A DNA stretch of 37,981 nucleotides from an uncultured Ignavibacteria bacterium. Lineage in GTDB: Bacteria; Bacteroidota; Ignavibacteria; Ch128b. The notes beneath the pieces are model-generated. The model searched no databases. It was not told where the DNA came from and saw nothing but the letters and a program-made list of their open reading frames with translations. The stretch's first letter is position 1; each line of letters begins with the position of its first letter. Positions 25,341-35,338 of this stretch are shown here, in pieces. Made by a program: the position numbers and the translations under genes. The DNA is taken from assembly GCA_937944105.1 (NCBI GenBank), contig CALDZP010000035.1, forward strand, positions 1 to 37,981. The letters run 5' to 3'.

Positions 25341-26489
25341 TTAATTATTTAAAAGTTCTTTTGTTCTTTGATGAACTATCTGACCATCTTTAACAATCGT
25401 TGCTTTACCTATTATTTCATCTTCCACATTATGGTTGAATTTTCCTTCTTTAGAAGCATAAGTAATTAAATTAAACAAATTTCTTGCATACATTTCGCTT
25501 GCATGGTAAGGAACAAGACTTGGGAGATTTGGCTCGCCGATGATAGTTATGCCATATTTCTTAACTGTTTTTCCTTTTTCGCTTATCTCAACATTACCAC
25601 CAAATTCAACTGCCATATCAAGAACAACCGAACCTGGTTTCATACTTTTAACCATTTCTTCGGTAATTAAGAGTGGAGCTCTTTTACCAGGAACAAGTGC
25701 CGTGGTGATAACTATATCTGCTTCAGAAACATGTTTTGCGATCAATTCCTGTTGCTTCTTTAAAAATTCTGGTGACGCTTCTTTAGCATACCCTCCTTCG
25801 TCCTGCATTGATTCGTCAGTTTCTACTTCAATAAATTTTCCACCAAGACTTTGTACTTCTTCTTTAACAGCAGGTCTGATATCAGAAACCCAAACCACTG
25901 CACCAAGTCTTTTAGCTGTTCCGAGTGCTTGAAGACCCGCAACACCAGCTCCCATTATAACTACTTTTGCAGGTGAAATCGTACCAGCGGCTGTCATCAT
26001 TAATGGGAAAATTTTATGAAGGTAATTAGCTGCAAGAATAACTGCTTTGTATCCTGCAATATTTGCTTGTGAACTTAATGCATCCATAGGTTGAGCAAGA
26101 GTTGTTCGTGGAATGGCATCCATTGAGATTACATTAATACCAAGCTTAGCTGCTTGATTAGCAACTTCTGGATAATGCAAGGAATACATAAATGTAATTA
26201 GCAATGTTCCTTTTTTCATCATCTCTAGTTCATTTTTACCGAACTTTGGATGTTCTATTGGTCTCTGGACTTTTAAGACAATGTCCGATTTATTATAAAG
26301 TTCATTTAAATCTTCAATTACTTTAGCTCCAGATCTTTCATAATCTTCGTTAGTAAAGCCAGCATTAACTCCAGCATCTTTTTCTATAATTACTTCATAT
26401 CCTTTTTTGATAAGTTTCCCGGCTATATCTGGAACTATTGCAACTCGATTTTCACCAGGATAAATCTCTTTTGGTACACCTATAATCAC
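25341..26489 (-). CDS. pntAA: NAD(P) transhydrogenase subunit alpha, NAD-binding part
   Basis: Soluble NAD(H)-binding domain I of the transhydrogenase, related to alanine dehydrogenase. 382 aa. The start IGVPKEIYPGENRVAIVP, the Rossmann motif VVIMGAGVAGLQALGTAKRLG (about residues 170-190), the RxxVxEEVQSLGGKFIEV stretch and the mobile-loop region after VVLDMAVEFGGN are typical. The start codon is GTG at 26489, with AGGAG seven bases upstream. It is the first gene of pntAA-pntAB-pntB. The key catalytic features read as complete, so a functional pump is expected. Confidence 0.95.
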   Translation of the reverse strand: MIIGVPKEIYPGENRVAIVPDIAGKLIKKGYEVIIEKDAGVNAGFTNEDYERSGAKVIEDLNELYNKSDIVLKVQRPIEHPKFGKNELEMMKKGTLLITFMYSLHYPEVANQAAKLGINVISMDAIPRTTLAQPMDALSSQANIAGYKAVILAANYLHKIFPLMMTAAGTISPAKVVIMGAGVAGLQALGTAKRLGAVVWVSDIRPAVKEEVQSLGGKFIEVETDESMQDEGGYAKEASPEFLKKQQELIAKHVSEADIVITTALVPGKRAPLLITEEMVKSMKPGSVVLDMAVEFGGNVEISEKGKTVKKYGITIIGEPNLPSLVPYHASEMYARNLFNLITYASKEGKFNHNVEDEIIGKATIVKDGQIVHQRTKELLNN

Positions 26490-26792
26490 TTTTAACTCCT
26501 TATTAATTTTTCAAATTTACTGATTAGTGAATTTAATTACTAAAAGGGCGTCATATGAAAGAAAGCAATTTTTAAGAATAATTTGGGATAAGAAATGACG
26601 GAGTAAAGTTAACAAAGGTTTTTATTTTGTTATTATATTCCAATTAATTTTTTTTCAAAGTTTTATTAATAACCGGGAAACTCCAGGAAAGTTTAAGAAT
26701 ATTTATATTGATATTTCCTATAACACTTTCTCAATCAAAATATGACCAATTCAAAGTAAAAATGGACTTTAACTTAAAATTATAAGGAGGTT
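26490..26792. other. Gene-free stretch between the TPR gene and pntAA
   Basis: About 300 bases of AT-rich DNA that must hold the pnt promoter. An AAGGAGG at 26784-26790 on the plus strand has no start codon behind it and is probably chance. No clear terminator for the TPR gene and no convincing -35/-10 pair were seen. Confidence 0.5.
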
Positions 26793-28232
26793 TTATTTTT
26801 TCTTCCCAAGAAGCCGTTTATAAAGTTTTGAGTTCACTATATCAGGAAACTCTTTTTCAAATTGTGTTTGCTTTGTGGGATCAAGTTTGAAACTCTGTCG
26901 TAATGATTCAAAAGCATCCTGAGTTCGACTGAGAAAGAAATAAATTTTAGCTCTTTGATAATATGGTTCAGCCCAATTGGGTGAAAGATTAATGCAGTCA
27001 TTGTAATATTTCAAAGCTTGACCGAGATCACCCATTTCATAAAAAGTAAGAGCAATATTGAAATAGATATCAGCATTATCAGGGTCGAGTTCAAGTGCTT
27101 TCAAATAATTTTCAATTGATTCACTTAAATTACCAAGTGAATACTCCAGATCGGCTTTTGCAAGCCAGGCATCTGGATTTTCAGAAGAAATTTCAATCGC
27201 TTTATTGAAGTCGTTTAATGCTAGAGTGTGTTTTCCAAGTGTATCGTAACAGAATCCTCTGGAAAGATAAGAATTATAATGTTGAGGATTAATTTCAATT
27301 GCTTTTGTATATGCTTTTATTGCTTTGTGATATTCTTCAAGCTCTTCATAACTTAAACCGATATTGTACCAGGCAGTGAAATCATTTGGATCAAGTTCTA
27401 TGGTCTTTTTATAAGATTCGATTGCTTCGTTGTGTCTTCCAGTTGATGCTAATGCATTGCCAAGATTAAAATGGGCAGAAGCAAAACTATCATTTATAGC
27501 TATGCTGAAGTTATAACTTTCAATTGCATTATTCCATTTTTGTAATTGTGAATATATTACACCAAGATTATAATAAGTCAAATAACTGTAAGGATCGATT
27601 TCCAAAATTTTTTGATAGACTTCGATTGATTTCTCAAATTCCGAATTTAATTCAAAGCAAAAAGCAAGTTCATTGAGGAGTTCTAAATTTGTTGGTTCGT
27701 TTTTCAAAGTGTCGTATAAAATCTCAATTGCTTTATTTACATCATTATTTTCATAAAAATATATTAAGCTCATTTTTGCGTCACGATTATTTGGATAAAG
27801 TTCATTAGCCAACTTCAAATAGTAGAGTTCCTGTTCAGAATTACCTAATTTCGAGTAAACCGAGGACAAGTTAAGTATTGTTTCAATATCAATTGGATTT
27901 AATGAGTATGCTTTAAGTAAAGCTTCTTCTGCTTTCTCAAATTCTTCAAGATGATAATGAAAGATGCCTTTCTTCTGCCATATTTCAGAATCGTATGATG
28001 AAAATTTTAGATAAGCTTCGGTTAATTCAATACCAATTTCAAATTCACCAAGTTCATGTGCTAATCCTATGTAATCTTCAAGAGAATCGAGGTCAAAAAT
28101 GATAGGATTTGATTTAAATGAATTGTAAAATTCATTTAATGACGCAAGTTCAGAATCATAATCCTCATCTTCAAAATCATCTGCGTCATCGTTAAAATCG
28201 TCATACCAATTATCGTCAAAGTTATCTTTCAT
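26793..28232 (-). CDS. Tetratricopeptide repeat protein
   Basis: A 479-aa protein with no signal peptide. An extremely acidic head (about residues 3-30, mostly Asp and Glu) is followed by roughly eleven consecutive TPR units. The best copies read SYLTYYNLGVIYSQLQKWNNAI, NDFTAWYNIGLSYEELEEYHKAI and NADIYFNIALTFYEMGDLGQAL, each about 34 residues with the W/L-G-Y-A-P pattern. It ends in a basic GKKK tail. TPR arrays are protein-interaction scaffolds; the partner cannot be read. AAGGA lies before the ATG. It is downstream of thyX on the same strand, with about 100 bases between. Confidence 0.9.
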   Translation of the reverse strand: MKDNFDDNWYDDFNDDADDFEDEDYDSELASLNEFYNSFKSNPIIFDLDSLEDYIGLAHELGEFEIGIELTEAYLKFSSYDSEIWQKKGIFHYHLEEFEKAEEALLKAYSLNPIDIETILNLSSVYSKLGNSEQELYYLKLANELYPNNRDAKMSLIYFYENNDVNKAIEILYDTLKNEPTNLELLNELAFCFELNSEFEKSIEVYQKILEIDPYSYLTYYNLGVIYSQLQKWNNAIESYNFSIAINDSFASAHFNLGNALASTGRHNEAIESYKKTIELDPNDFTAWYNIGLSYEELEEYHKAIKAYTKAIEINPQHYNSYLSRGFCYDTLGKHTLALNDFNKAIEISSENPDAWLAKADLEYSLGNLSESIENYLKALELDPDNADIYFNIALTFYEMGDLGQALKYYNDCINLSPNWAEPYYQRAKIYFFLSRTQDAFESLRQSFKLDPTKQTQFEKEFPDIVNSKLYKRLLGKKK

Positions 28233-28333
28233 ATTCCTTTTTACTTTTATCTTTTGTTAAACTAATTAATCAATTTTTCTAATTCAAGTTAATTATTTTT
28301 AATAAAAAAGTTATAATTCGTTTTATATAAAAT

Positions 28334-29191
28334 TTACAAATGCGAAATTTTTTTCAACTTGTCAAAAAATTCTGCTTTTTCATATTTCGAAAAACCAATA
28401 TTTTCAATTTCATTTTCATCAATATTGTCAGGTAAATATTTTTGCAATACAATCAATTCTTGCTTTGAAAATGTAACTGCATTCAAAACGTAGTCTTCAA
28501 ATGCTTCATAGGCAATTGGAACCACTGTTTTTACAATCTCAGCCATTTTTTCTGCGTATACCCTAATCTCATATTGTGCGTGTTTGTCCATTCGGAGTTT
28601 AAGGAAATGAAAAAGGTTATGCAAGTCGATTTTCCAGTACCATTGAGTATAAAGTGAAAGAGGTAAATTTATTCTGGCAAGTTCTCTGGCAATATTGTTT
28701 TCAAGCATTTCCTGGTAGCCAGTGAATGCCGACTTTTGTTCTTCTAAAAGTATTTCCAGTACTCTTTTGCGGACTTCGGGTGGAACTTCTTCACTATCTC
28801 GCCCCTGCTTATTAGATCGATTTTGAAACTTAATTACTGATTCATCAGGAACATAGAATTCTTCAGGCATTATTGAGTATCTTCCTGAATATTCATTGAC
28901 ATTTGCTGTTCTGTGTCTTATCCACTGACGGGCAACAAAAATCGGAAGCTTAACATGAAACTTAAATTCCACCATTTCAAATGGCGTTGTATGCTGATGA
29001 CGCATCAGATATCTTATTAAAGTTCGATCTTCGCTGACTGTTTTTGTTCCTTTGCCATAACTAACCCTTGCAGCTTGCACAATAGATTCATCGCCTCCCA
29101 TATAATCAACAAGTCTGATGAAACCATGATTCAATACTTTGAACTCTTTGTCAAGAATTTCGTCTGCCCTGGGATTTAAGACATGAGCCAT
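28334..29191 (-). CDS. thyX: FAD-dependent thymidylate synthase
   Basis: Makes dTMP from dUMP using methylenetetrahydrofolate and a flavin, with NADPH as reductant. The ThyX signature RHR-X7-S is present as [14 protein letters not shown] at 92-105, with the conserved serine S102. The [14 protein letters not shown] segment (68-81) and [18 protein letters not shown] (about 183-200) are also characteristic. 285 aa, slightly longer than the minimal family. AGAGGA precedes the ATG. A methyltransferase gene lies only nine bases upstream on the same strand, so co-transcription is likely. Confidence 0.95.
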   Translation of the reverse strand: MAHVLNPRADEILDKEFKVLNHGFIRLVDYMGGDESIVQAARVSYGKGTKTVSEDRTLIRYLMRHQHTTPFEMVEFKFHVKLPIFVARQWIRHRTANVNEYSGRYSIMPEEFYVPDESVIKFQNRSNKQGRDSEEVPPEVRKRVLEILLEEQKSAFTGYQEMLENNIARELARINLPLSLYTQWYWKIDLHNLFHFLKLRMDKHAQYEIRVYAEKMAEIVKTVVPIAYEAFEDYVLNAVTFSKQELIVLQKYLPDNIDENEIENIGFSKYEKAEFFDKLKKISHL

Positions 29192-29200
29192 TTTATTCCT

Positions 29201-29821
29201 CTAAGTTTTTTTACAAATAAATCTTACAACCGCACCTTCCCCCTCATGAAATCTTCCTTCATGAAGAGTTACAACTTTTTCTTCAGATACAATGATTTCG
29301 AATTTTGATTCATTCTGGTTTTGAAATACTTTTTCAATTTCGATTTTGTCAAACAAAAGATTATAATCCTTAGGTCCGCCTGAATTATAATTCAATTGTT
29401 TTTTTGAAAATGCCTCAACGAAAAACAAACCTCCTGGTAAAAGAGCTTTTTTAATTTTCTCAAAGAGAATTAATCTTTCTTCTGTATTTAGATGAAGATA
29501 TATCAAAACAATAGTCCCCCATCTATTTTCGCCGAAATTAAACTTATTTACATCAGCAAGGATAGTTTTAATTTGAACATTTTTTTCTTTAGCAAGTTTT
29601 TCAGCTTTTTCTAATCCTTTGATTGCATAATCAAGTGAGGTTACATTCATACCTTTAGTTGCCAGGAAAACTCCATTCCTTCCTTCTCCATCACCGAGCA
29701 TTAAAACAGGATTCTTAAATAGTTTATGATTACTTTCAAAAAACATTTTCAAGAAATTATTTGGTTCTTTTCCGTAAACATATTCTTCTGATGAAAATCG
29801 ATCGTTCCAGTGATTTTGCAT
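29201..29821 (-). CDS. Class I SAM-dependent methyltransferase
   Basis: A soluble small-molecule or protein methyltransferase of about 206 aa. The start NHWNDRFSSEEYVYGKEPN is common to a TehB-like group of bacterial methyltransferases. The SAM-binding glycine loop is LMLGDGEGRNGVFLA (about 40-54), with Asp in place of the usual Cys of GCGEGRN. SLDYAIKGLEKA (motif II) and LADVNKFNF (motif III) follow. The substrate is unknown. ATG at 29821 is preferred to GTG at 29833, because the family usually begins just before the WNDRF motif. It is followed by thyX after nine bases, but no functional link is evident. Confidence 0.8.
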   Translation of the reverse strand: MQNHWNDRFSSEEYVYGKEPNNFLKMFFESNHKLFKNPVLMLGDGEGRNGVFLATKGMNVTSLDYAIKGLEKAEKLAKEKNVQIKTILADVNKFNFGENRWGTIVLIYLHLNTEERLILFEKIKKALLPGGLFFVEAFSKKQLNYNSGGPKDYNLLFDKIEIEKVFQNQNESKFEIIVSEEKVVTLHEGRFHEGEGAVVRFICKKT

Positions 29822-29935
29822 TTCACACAACACTAGTATTTCTATGAAATTTACCTTGATTTTATTTTATGAATTCAGAGTAAAATTAAAAAATAAATTG
29901 AGATTAAAGGAATTAAAAAAATTGTTACAAATATC

Positions 29936-30664
29936 TTAAAATCTATAGTTCAAACCTAAAATTAAATTCAAGCCATCAAGGTTAATTTTCGTATAGAAAA
30001 TTTTTTCAAAAAGTTGTATCCTGTCTCCGTTGATAAAAGTTTCTGTTTTGGTGAATTCATTTCTAAATTCAAGTTCAGGATCTCGAAACTTCATCTCAAA
30101 TTTTAATGATAAATTTTTTATTAAAGAAATATCAACTCCAGCATTTACTAAAATTCCATAATCCATTCTAATTACTTTACTTTTAGACATAAGATCATAA
30201 ATTTTTCTTGAATATGAACCATAATAAACACCTATGCCTGACCCCATATAAGTCCAGTACCAATGACGACTAAAAGGAAAGATATAGTATATCATAAGTT
30301 CAAGAGGATATATTTGAAAACTTTCTTCAACCTGAAATGTCCTTGGTAGATTATTAAATAATCCTCTGACTGAATAGAGTAAACTTGATGTTCTTAAAAT
30401 TTCTGTTCCAATACCAAAATAAATTATACTGTTCCAGACATTAGTTTTAATTTCAAAGGTATAGCTCAAGAATCCATCGAAGGTATAATATTGATTTCTC
30501 AAATCAGGATCGGCAGAGCGAGGTGTCAGAAAAACTTTTGCACCAGTATTATAATTCAAATTAATGCTCAAATCGAATAATGAAGGACGGTTTAAATAGT
30601 CCGACTCTTGAGCGAGTAAATTTGCCGTTAGAAATAAAATTAGAATTAAATTTTTGATCTTCAT
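29936..30664 (-). CDS. Outer-membrane beta-barrel-like protein, function unknown
   Basis: A 242-aa exported protein. A clear signal peptide (about 1-19, ending LLAQ) is followed by many short amphipathic segments rich in Tyr and Phe, and the chain ends LNLILGLNYRF with a terminal phenylalanine. That is the standard C-terminal signature of outer-membrane barrels. I do not recognise a specific family. It sits alone between the methyltransferase gene (115 bases downstream) and a long gene-free stretch. The barrel assignment is supported by pattern; the function is unknown. Confidence 0.7.
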   Translation of the reverse strand: MKIKNLILILFLTANLLAQESDYLNRPSLFDLSINLNYNTGAKVFLTPRSADPDLRNQYYTFDGFLSYTFEIKTNVWNSIIYFGIGTEILRTSSLLYSVRGLFNNLPRTFQVEESFQIYPLELMIYYIFPFSRHWYWTYMGSGIGVYYGSYSRKIYDLMSKSKVIRMDYGILVNAGVDISLIKNLSLKFEMKFRDPELEFRNEFTKTETFINGDRIQLFEKIFYTKINLDGLNLILGLNYRF

Positions 30665-31441
30665 TTTACTAAAGATAATTTATAGAATTCTAATTTGAAA
30701 CGCCTGAATTATCAGCTTAAAATACTTCTACAAAGTGAATAGAAAAAATATTAAGATTTTAACTATTCTCTCTCTTATTAAATGAAATTTTCTGCATTTT
30801 TATTAATCTATTTCAAAATAATAATATGAAAAGTTAACTCTAACAAATTCATAGAAAAATGGAAATAATAAAAATTCACGCTCTGAAATCAATCAAAATG
30901 AAAATAATAACCGTCTAATAATTTATATCAAATTTATAGCATAAGTAATACGTTTCTGAGGTGTATATAACGCTTGTGTAAAAACTAATAAAGATAAAAT
31001 CAAGAAAAAATCGAGAGAGGCTAAAGAGATGATAAAGTGAGAATATTATGAGTTTCGAATAAGGGGAGAAAGAGAACTAAGTAAAAAATAAGGAGAAAAC
31101 TAAAACATTATAGATAAGATTTAGAAAAATTTGAAAGAAAATACGGTTTATAAATCTTTTATCTTACTTAATAAAATAAGTTTTTAGCTATTAACAAATT
31201 TCAAATAATTTCAAGATATTTTTTAATATGTAATTTGCCTGTCGAACTTTTATCAATCCTTTGAAAATAATTCTTGTTATTTGATGACTCGAATCGGCTT
31301 AACCTTAATTAAACATGCATTAAAAATTTTTTAAACATGTTTGCAAATACATATGCTTTTTTTTAGCTTTATTTTCAATTTTAATCTTCAAAATTTTAAT
31401 TTTCATATTGAATTTATGTTGAATAAAAAAACAGGATTGAA
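30665..31441. other. Long gene-free stretch upstream of aspS
   Basis: About 780 bases, very AT-rich, with no credible ORF, tRNA or repeat family on either strand. A purine-rich block on the plus strand (about 31005-31140) contains GGGGAG and AAGGAG, but no start codon follows at a useful distance. The stretch must contain promoters for the divergent outer-membrane and aspS genes; none is clear. Confidence 0.55.
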
Positions 31442-33208
31442 ATGAAGTTTAAAAAACGTACTCATACCTGCGGTGAATTAAGGGAAACACATATCGGACA
31501 AATAGTCACATTAAATGGCTGGGTCGATAATCGTAGAGATCTTGGTGGTGTAATCTTTATTGATTTAAGAGATAGATACGGAATTACTCAAATTGTTTTT
31601 GAACCAAATTACAATTCAAAGGCTCATGAAGAAGCAAAAGATTTAAGAAACGAATGGGTACTATCAGTAACAGGAAAAGTTAGACGACGACCAGAAGGCA
31701 CTGAAAATCCTAACTTAGAAACCGGTCTAATAGATGTTATGATTGATGAAGTCACAATTCTTAATAAAGCTCAAACACCTCCATTCCCAATTGAAGATAA
31801 TATTTCTACAAGTGAAGAAATAAGGCTAAAATATCGCTATCTCGATTTAAGAAGAAGACCAATGCAGAGAAATTTGGTTCTTCGCCATAAAATGTATCAG
31901 ATAGTTAGAAAATATTTTGATGAGAATAATTTTCTTGAAATTGAAACTCCCTTTCTGATGAAATCTACTCCAGAAGGGGCTCGAGATTTTCTTGTACCAA
32001 GTAGATTGCATAAAGGACATTTCTACGCATTACCGCAATCTCCTCAAACATATAAACAAATTTTAATGGTTGCTGGATTTGATAGATATTTTCAAATTGT
32101 AAAATGTTTTCGTGACGAAGACCTTCGAGCAGACAGGCAATACGAATTCACCCAAATTGATGTGGAAATGTCATTTGTAGATGAAGAAGATATCTTTACA
32201 ATTGTTGAAGGTTTGATGAAAAGATTATATCAAGAAACACTTGGAATAAATATTCAAACACCATTTCCACGTTTGAGTTATAAAGATGCAATGGAATTGT
32301 ATGGTTCTGATAAACCTGATTTACGGTTTGACCTTAAAATGGTCAACTTAAATTCTGTTTTTGCTCAAAGTGAATTTAGATTATTTTATGATACGGTAAA
32401 GAAAGGTGGAATTGTTTCTGGATTAAATGCTAAAGGTTGCGGTAATTATACTCGTAATCAAATTGATGTATTAACTGATTTCGTTAAGAAGCTGGGATCT
32501 GGTGGGCTTATATGGATCAGAGTGACAGAGAATGGTTTCGAATCTCCTACATTAAAATTCTTCTCAGAGAAAGAACAAATTGAATTAAAACAAAAGATGA
32601 ATGCTGAATCGGGAGATTTAATTTTGATTCAAGCTGGAGAATGGAAAAAAGCTCTCTCAGTAATGGGAGCTTTAAGACTTGAAATGGCAAGACGAATGGG
32701 ACTGATCAAAGAAAATTCAGAACCAAAAATTTTATGGGTTGTGGATTTCCCACTTTTTGAATATAGCGAAGAAGAAAAAAGATTGGTCGCTATGCACCAT
32801 CCATTTACATCACCAAAGGATGAAGATGTAGATTTAATGCTAACAGATCCATTAAAAGTGAAAGCCAAAGCTTATGACTTAGTATTAAATGGTAATGAAA
32901 TTGCTGGAGGAAGTATTAGAATCAATACTCCTGAAATTCAATCAAGGATGTTTGAAGCTCTTGGAATTTCCAGAGAAGAAGCTGAAGAGAAATTTGGTTT
33001 TTTACTCACTGCATTTAAATACGGAGCACCACCACATGGTGGAATTGCTTTCGGATTTGATAGAATGGTGATGTTGTTTGCTGGAGAAAATTCAATTCGT
33101 GATGTGATCGCATTTCCTAAAACATCAAACGGAATTTCACTTTTGGATAATGCACCATCACCTGTAAGTCCTGAGCAATTAAAAGAACTTCATATTAAAA
33201 TAATTTAA
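31442..33208 (+). CDS. aspS: Aspartyl-tRNA synthetase
   Basis: Class II synthetase that charges tRNA-Asp (or also tRNA-Asn if non-discriminating). 588 aa, the usual bacterial length. An N-terminal OB-fold (about 1-105, with GWVDNRRDLGGVIFIDLRDR) is followed by YRYLDLRRRPMQ (about 131-142), motif 2 FRDEDLRADRQYEFTQID (about 223-240), the bacterial GAD insertion (about 290-420) and motif 3 GIAFGFDRMVMLFAG near residue 534. AGGA lies before the ATG. It is a single-gene unit with its own terminator. Confidence 0.97.
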   Translation: MKFKKRTHTCGELRETHIGQIVTLNGWVDNRRDLGGVIFIDLRDRYGITQIVFEPNYNSKAHEEAKDLRNEWVLSVTGKVRRRPEGTENPNLETGLIDVMIDEVTILNKAQTPPFPIEDNISTSEEIRLKYRYLDLRRRPMQRNLVLRHKMYQIVRKYFDENNFLEIETPFLMKSTPEGARDFLVPSRLHKGHFYALPQSPQTYKQILMVAGFDRYFQIVKCFRDEDLRADRQYEFTQIDVEMSFVDEEDIFTIVEGLMKRLYQETLGINIQTPFPRLSYKDAMELYGSDKPDLRFDLKMVNLNSVFAQSEFRLFYDTVKKGGIVSGLNAKGCGNYTRNQIDVLTDFVKKLGSGGLIWIRVTENGFESPTLKFFSEKEQIELKQKMNAESGDLILIQAGEWKKALSVMGALRLEMARRMGLIKENSEPKILWVVDFPLFEYSEEEKRLVAMHHPFTSPKDEDVDLMLTDPLKVKAKAYDLVLNGNEIAGGSIRINTPEIQSRMFEALGISREEAEEKFGFLLTAFKYGAPPHGGIAFGFDRMVMLFAGENSIRDVIAFPKTSNGISLLDNAPSPVSPEQLKELHIKII

Positions 33209-33269
33209 TCATTCAGAATAAACATACACTTTAATGCTATTGTAAGAGAATTATTAAAATGATTCTAAA

Positions 33270-33307
33270 ACAAAAAAGCCACGAGAATAAAATCGTGGCT
33301 TTTTTAT
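33270..33307. terminator. Bidirectional terminator between aspS and the OPT gene
   Basis: An 8-bp perfect stem (AGCCACGA 33277-33284, TCGTGGCT 33293-33300) with an eight-base loop is flanked by an A-run on the left and a T-run on the right. It can therefore end both aspS (plus) and the OPT transporter gene (minus). Confidence 0.92.
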
Positions 33308-33326
33308 TAGTTTAAAGATTGAAAAA

Positions 33327-35306
33327 TTAGTCTTCTTCTTTTGCTCTCATCGTTTCCCACATCATATAAAGAATTACTAAAGTTAACATGACCATACCCA
33401 GAATTTCAGCAGATTTACTTTCAGCCCAGATTGAATTGAACCAGTTAAATCCAGCAAATCTCAGCAAAGCGCTCACTACTCCAAATAAAGCTCCCCCAGC
33501 AATAAATCCACTTGCTACCAGAGTACCTCTAGAAAATCTAGCATTATTTAATTTTTCATTTTTTGTTCTTGTCTTAGCCCAGTGAGCAATTAAACCACCG
33601 ATAAGAAGAGGTGTATTCAGATCAAGCGGGATATACATTCCAAGAGCAAAAGCTAAAGGAGAAATCTTTAGCCAGGTAACAATTAAAGCAATTACAGCAC
33701 CAATAAAGTAAAGCATCCATGGTGCAGGAATATTTGACATAAGCGGTTTAATAACAGCAGCCATCGCATTAGCCTGGGGAGCAACAAGTGCGCCTTCACC
33801 AACGAAACCATATGTTTTATTGAGAATTATTATTACCACACCAACAGTAGCAGCGGAAACAAGTGTTCCGAGAAATTTAAATGTTTCTTGATTTCTGGGT
33901 GTTGTTCCTATCCAATAACCAATTTTTAAATCAGTAATAAAACCTCCAGCCATAGAAAGAGCAGTACAAACAACTCCACCAATAATCATAGCACTTAACA
34001 TACCAGATTCTCCACTTAATCCAATTTGAACAAGAATGAAAGAAGAAAGAATCAAAGTCATCAAGGTCATTCCACTAACAGGATTTGTTCCAACAATTGC
34101 AATAGCTGTAGCAGCGACAGTTGTAAAAAGAAAAGCAATTATAAGAACAATTAATAATCCAACAAATGCGTGATATAAATTGAAAGTAACCCCACCATAA
34201 AAGAAAACAAAAATTAAAAGAGCTGTGAGAATAATAAACAATACATTAAAAGACATTTTAATATCTACCTGAGTTCTCGGGATACGATTTGTATCTCCAG
34301 ATTTTTTAAGAAAAATTTCGTTATACGCAAGAGTAACAGCATCTTTAATGATTTTTGAAGAACGAATTACTCCAATAATTCCCGCCATTGCAATACCACC
34401 AATGCCAATATGCCTTACATAATTTCTGAAGATTTCTTCAGCACTCATTTCAGAAATTAATTTTGTAGCAGTTGCCCCTAAAGGAGTTGTAAGATGTTGG
34501 CCTATTTCATAAAAAAGAGGAATGAAAACAAACCACGATAAAAACGATCCTGCACAAATAATTATTGCATATTTCAAACCTACAATATATCCCAAACCCA
34601 AAACCATTGTAAGCGTATTTACTTTAAAGACGAGTTTAAATTTATCAGCAAGAATTTCACCAAAATGAAAAATTCTTGTTGAAATTACCTCACTCCACCA
34701 TCCATAAGTTGTAACTACAAAATCAAATAATCCCCCAATTAATCCACTTACAGCTAAAACAGATGCTTGTTTGCCCCCTTTTTCTCCAGCTACTAAAATT
34801 TCAGTTGTAGCAGTAGCTTCAGGAAAGGGAAATTTTCCATGCATATCCTTAACGAAATATTTTCTAAAAGGAATCAGAAAAAGAATTCCTAAAAATCCAC
34901 CAAAAAGCGATGCAAGAAAAATCTGATAAAAATTGACAGGTAGGTTCAAAATATAAAGAGCTGGAATTGTAAAAATTGCACCTGCAACAATAACTCCTGA
35001 ACTTGCACCAATTGATTGGATTATAACATTCTGCCCCAAAGCATTTTTCTTTTTCATTAAAGAAGAAATTCCCACTGCTAAAATTGAAATAGGAATGGCA
35101 GCTTCCATCACCTGACCAATTTTCAATCCTGAATAAGCTGCAGCCGCTGAAAATAAAATTGCCATGAACAAGCCCCACAATACAGAGTAAGGAGTAACTT
35201 CTGGATAAATTTTATTAGGATGAAGAATTGGAATATATTCTTCACCTTCTTTTAATTCCCGGTAAGCATTTTCTGGAAGACCATTTGATGTTTTGCTTAA
35301 TTCCAT
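33327..35306 (-). CDS. OPT family oligopeptide transporter
   Basis: A 659-aa polytopic membrane protein with about fifteen hydrophobic helices. The N-terminal SGLKIGQVMEAAIPISILAVGIS, the GKFPFPEATATTEILVAGEKGG loop (about 160-181), and the later GTNPVSGMTLMTLI and WIGTTPRNQETFKFLGTLVSA segments are characteristic of the prokaryotic branch of the OPT/YSL family. Members import oligopeptides or metal chelates, usually with protons. The substrate cannot be assigned. AAGGAGAG precedes the ATG. It lies 32 bases downstream of radA on the same strand and may be co-transcribed. Confidence 0.92.
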   Translation of the reverse strand: MELSKTSNGLPENAYRELKEGEEYIPILHPNKIYPEVTPYSVLWGLFMAILFSAAAAYSGLKIGQVMEAAIPISILAVGISSLMKKKNALGQNVIIQSIGASSGVIVAGAIFTIPALYILNLPVNFYQIFLASLFGGFLGILFLIPFRKYFVKDMHGKFPFPEATATTEILVAGEKGGKQASVLAVSGLIGGLFDFVVTTYGWWSEVISTRIFHFGEILADKFKLVFKVNTLTMVLGLGYIVGLKYAIIICAGSFLSWFVFIPLFYEIGQHLTTPLGATATKLISEMSAEEIFRNYVRHIGIGGIAMAGIIGVIRSSKIIKDAVTLAYNEIFLKKSGDTNRIPRTQVDIKMSFNVLFIILTALLIFVFFYGGVTFNLYHAFVGLLIVLIIAFLFTTVAATAIAIVGTNPVSGMTLMTLILSSFILVQIGLSGESGMLSAMIIGGVVCTALSMAGGFITDLKIGYWIGTTPRNQETFKFLGTLVSAATVGVVIIILNKTYGFVGEGALVAPQANAMAAVIKPLMSNIPAPWMLYFIGAVIALIVTWLKISPLAFALGMYIPLDLNTPLLIGGLIAHWAKTRTKNEKLNNARFSRGTLVASGFIAGGALFGVVSALLRFAGFNWFNSIWAESKSAEILGMVMLTLVILYMMWETMRAKEED

Positions 35307-35338
35307 TTTTCTCTCCTTGTTATTTTTGGGTAAATTAA

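Noticed and set aside
25056-25932. Plus-strand open frames opposite pntAB and pntAA
   Set aside because: They lie wholly inside well-supported transhydrogenase genes, and their composition is that of antisense translation.
26784-26790. Perfect AAGGAGG on the plus strand
   Set aside because: No start codon follows at a useful distance; the sequence runs into the antisense of the TPR gene's 3' end.
30940-30985. Possible integron attC-like or mobile-element end (ATAACGCTTGTG with ATACG upstream)
   Set aside because: Only a vague resemblance on one side; the partner arm (GTTRRRY/RYYYAAC pair) is not found, and there is no integrase or cassette gene nearby.
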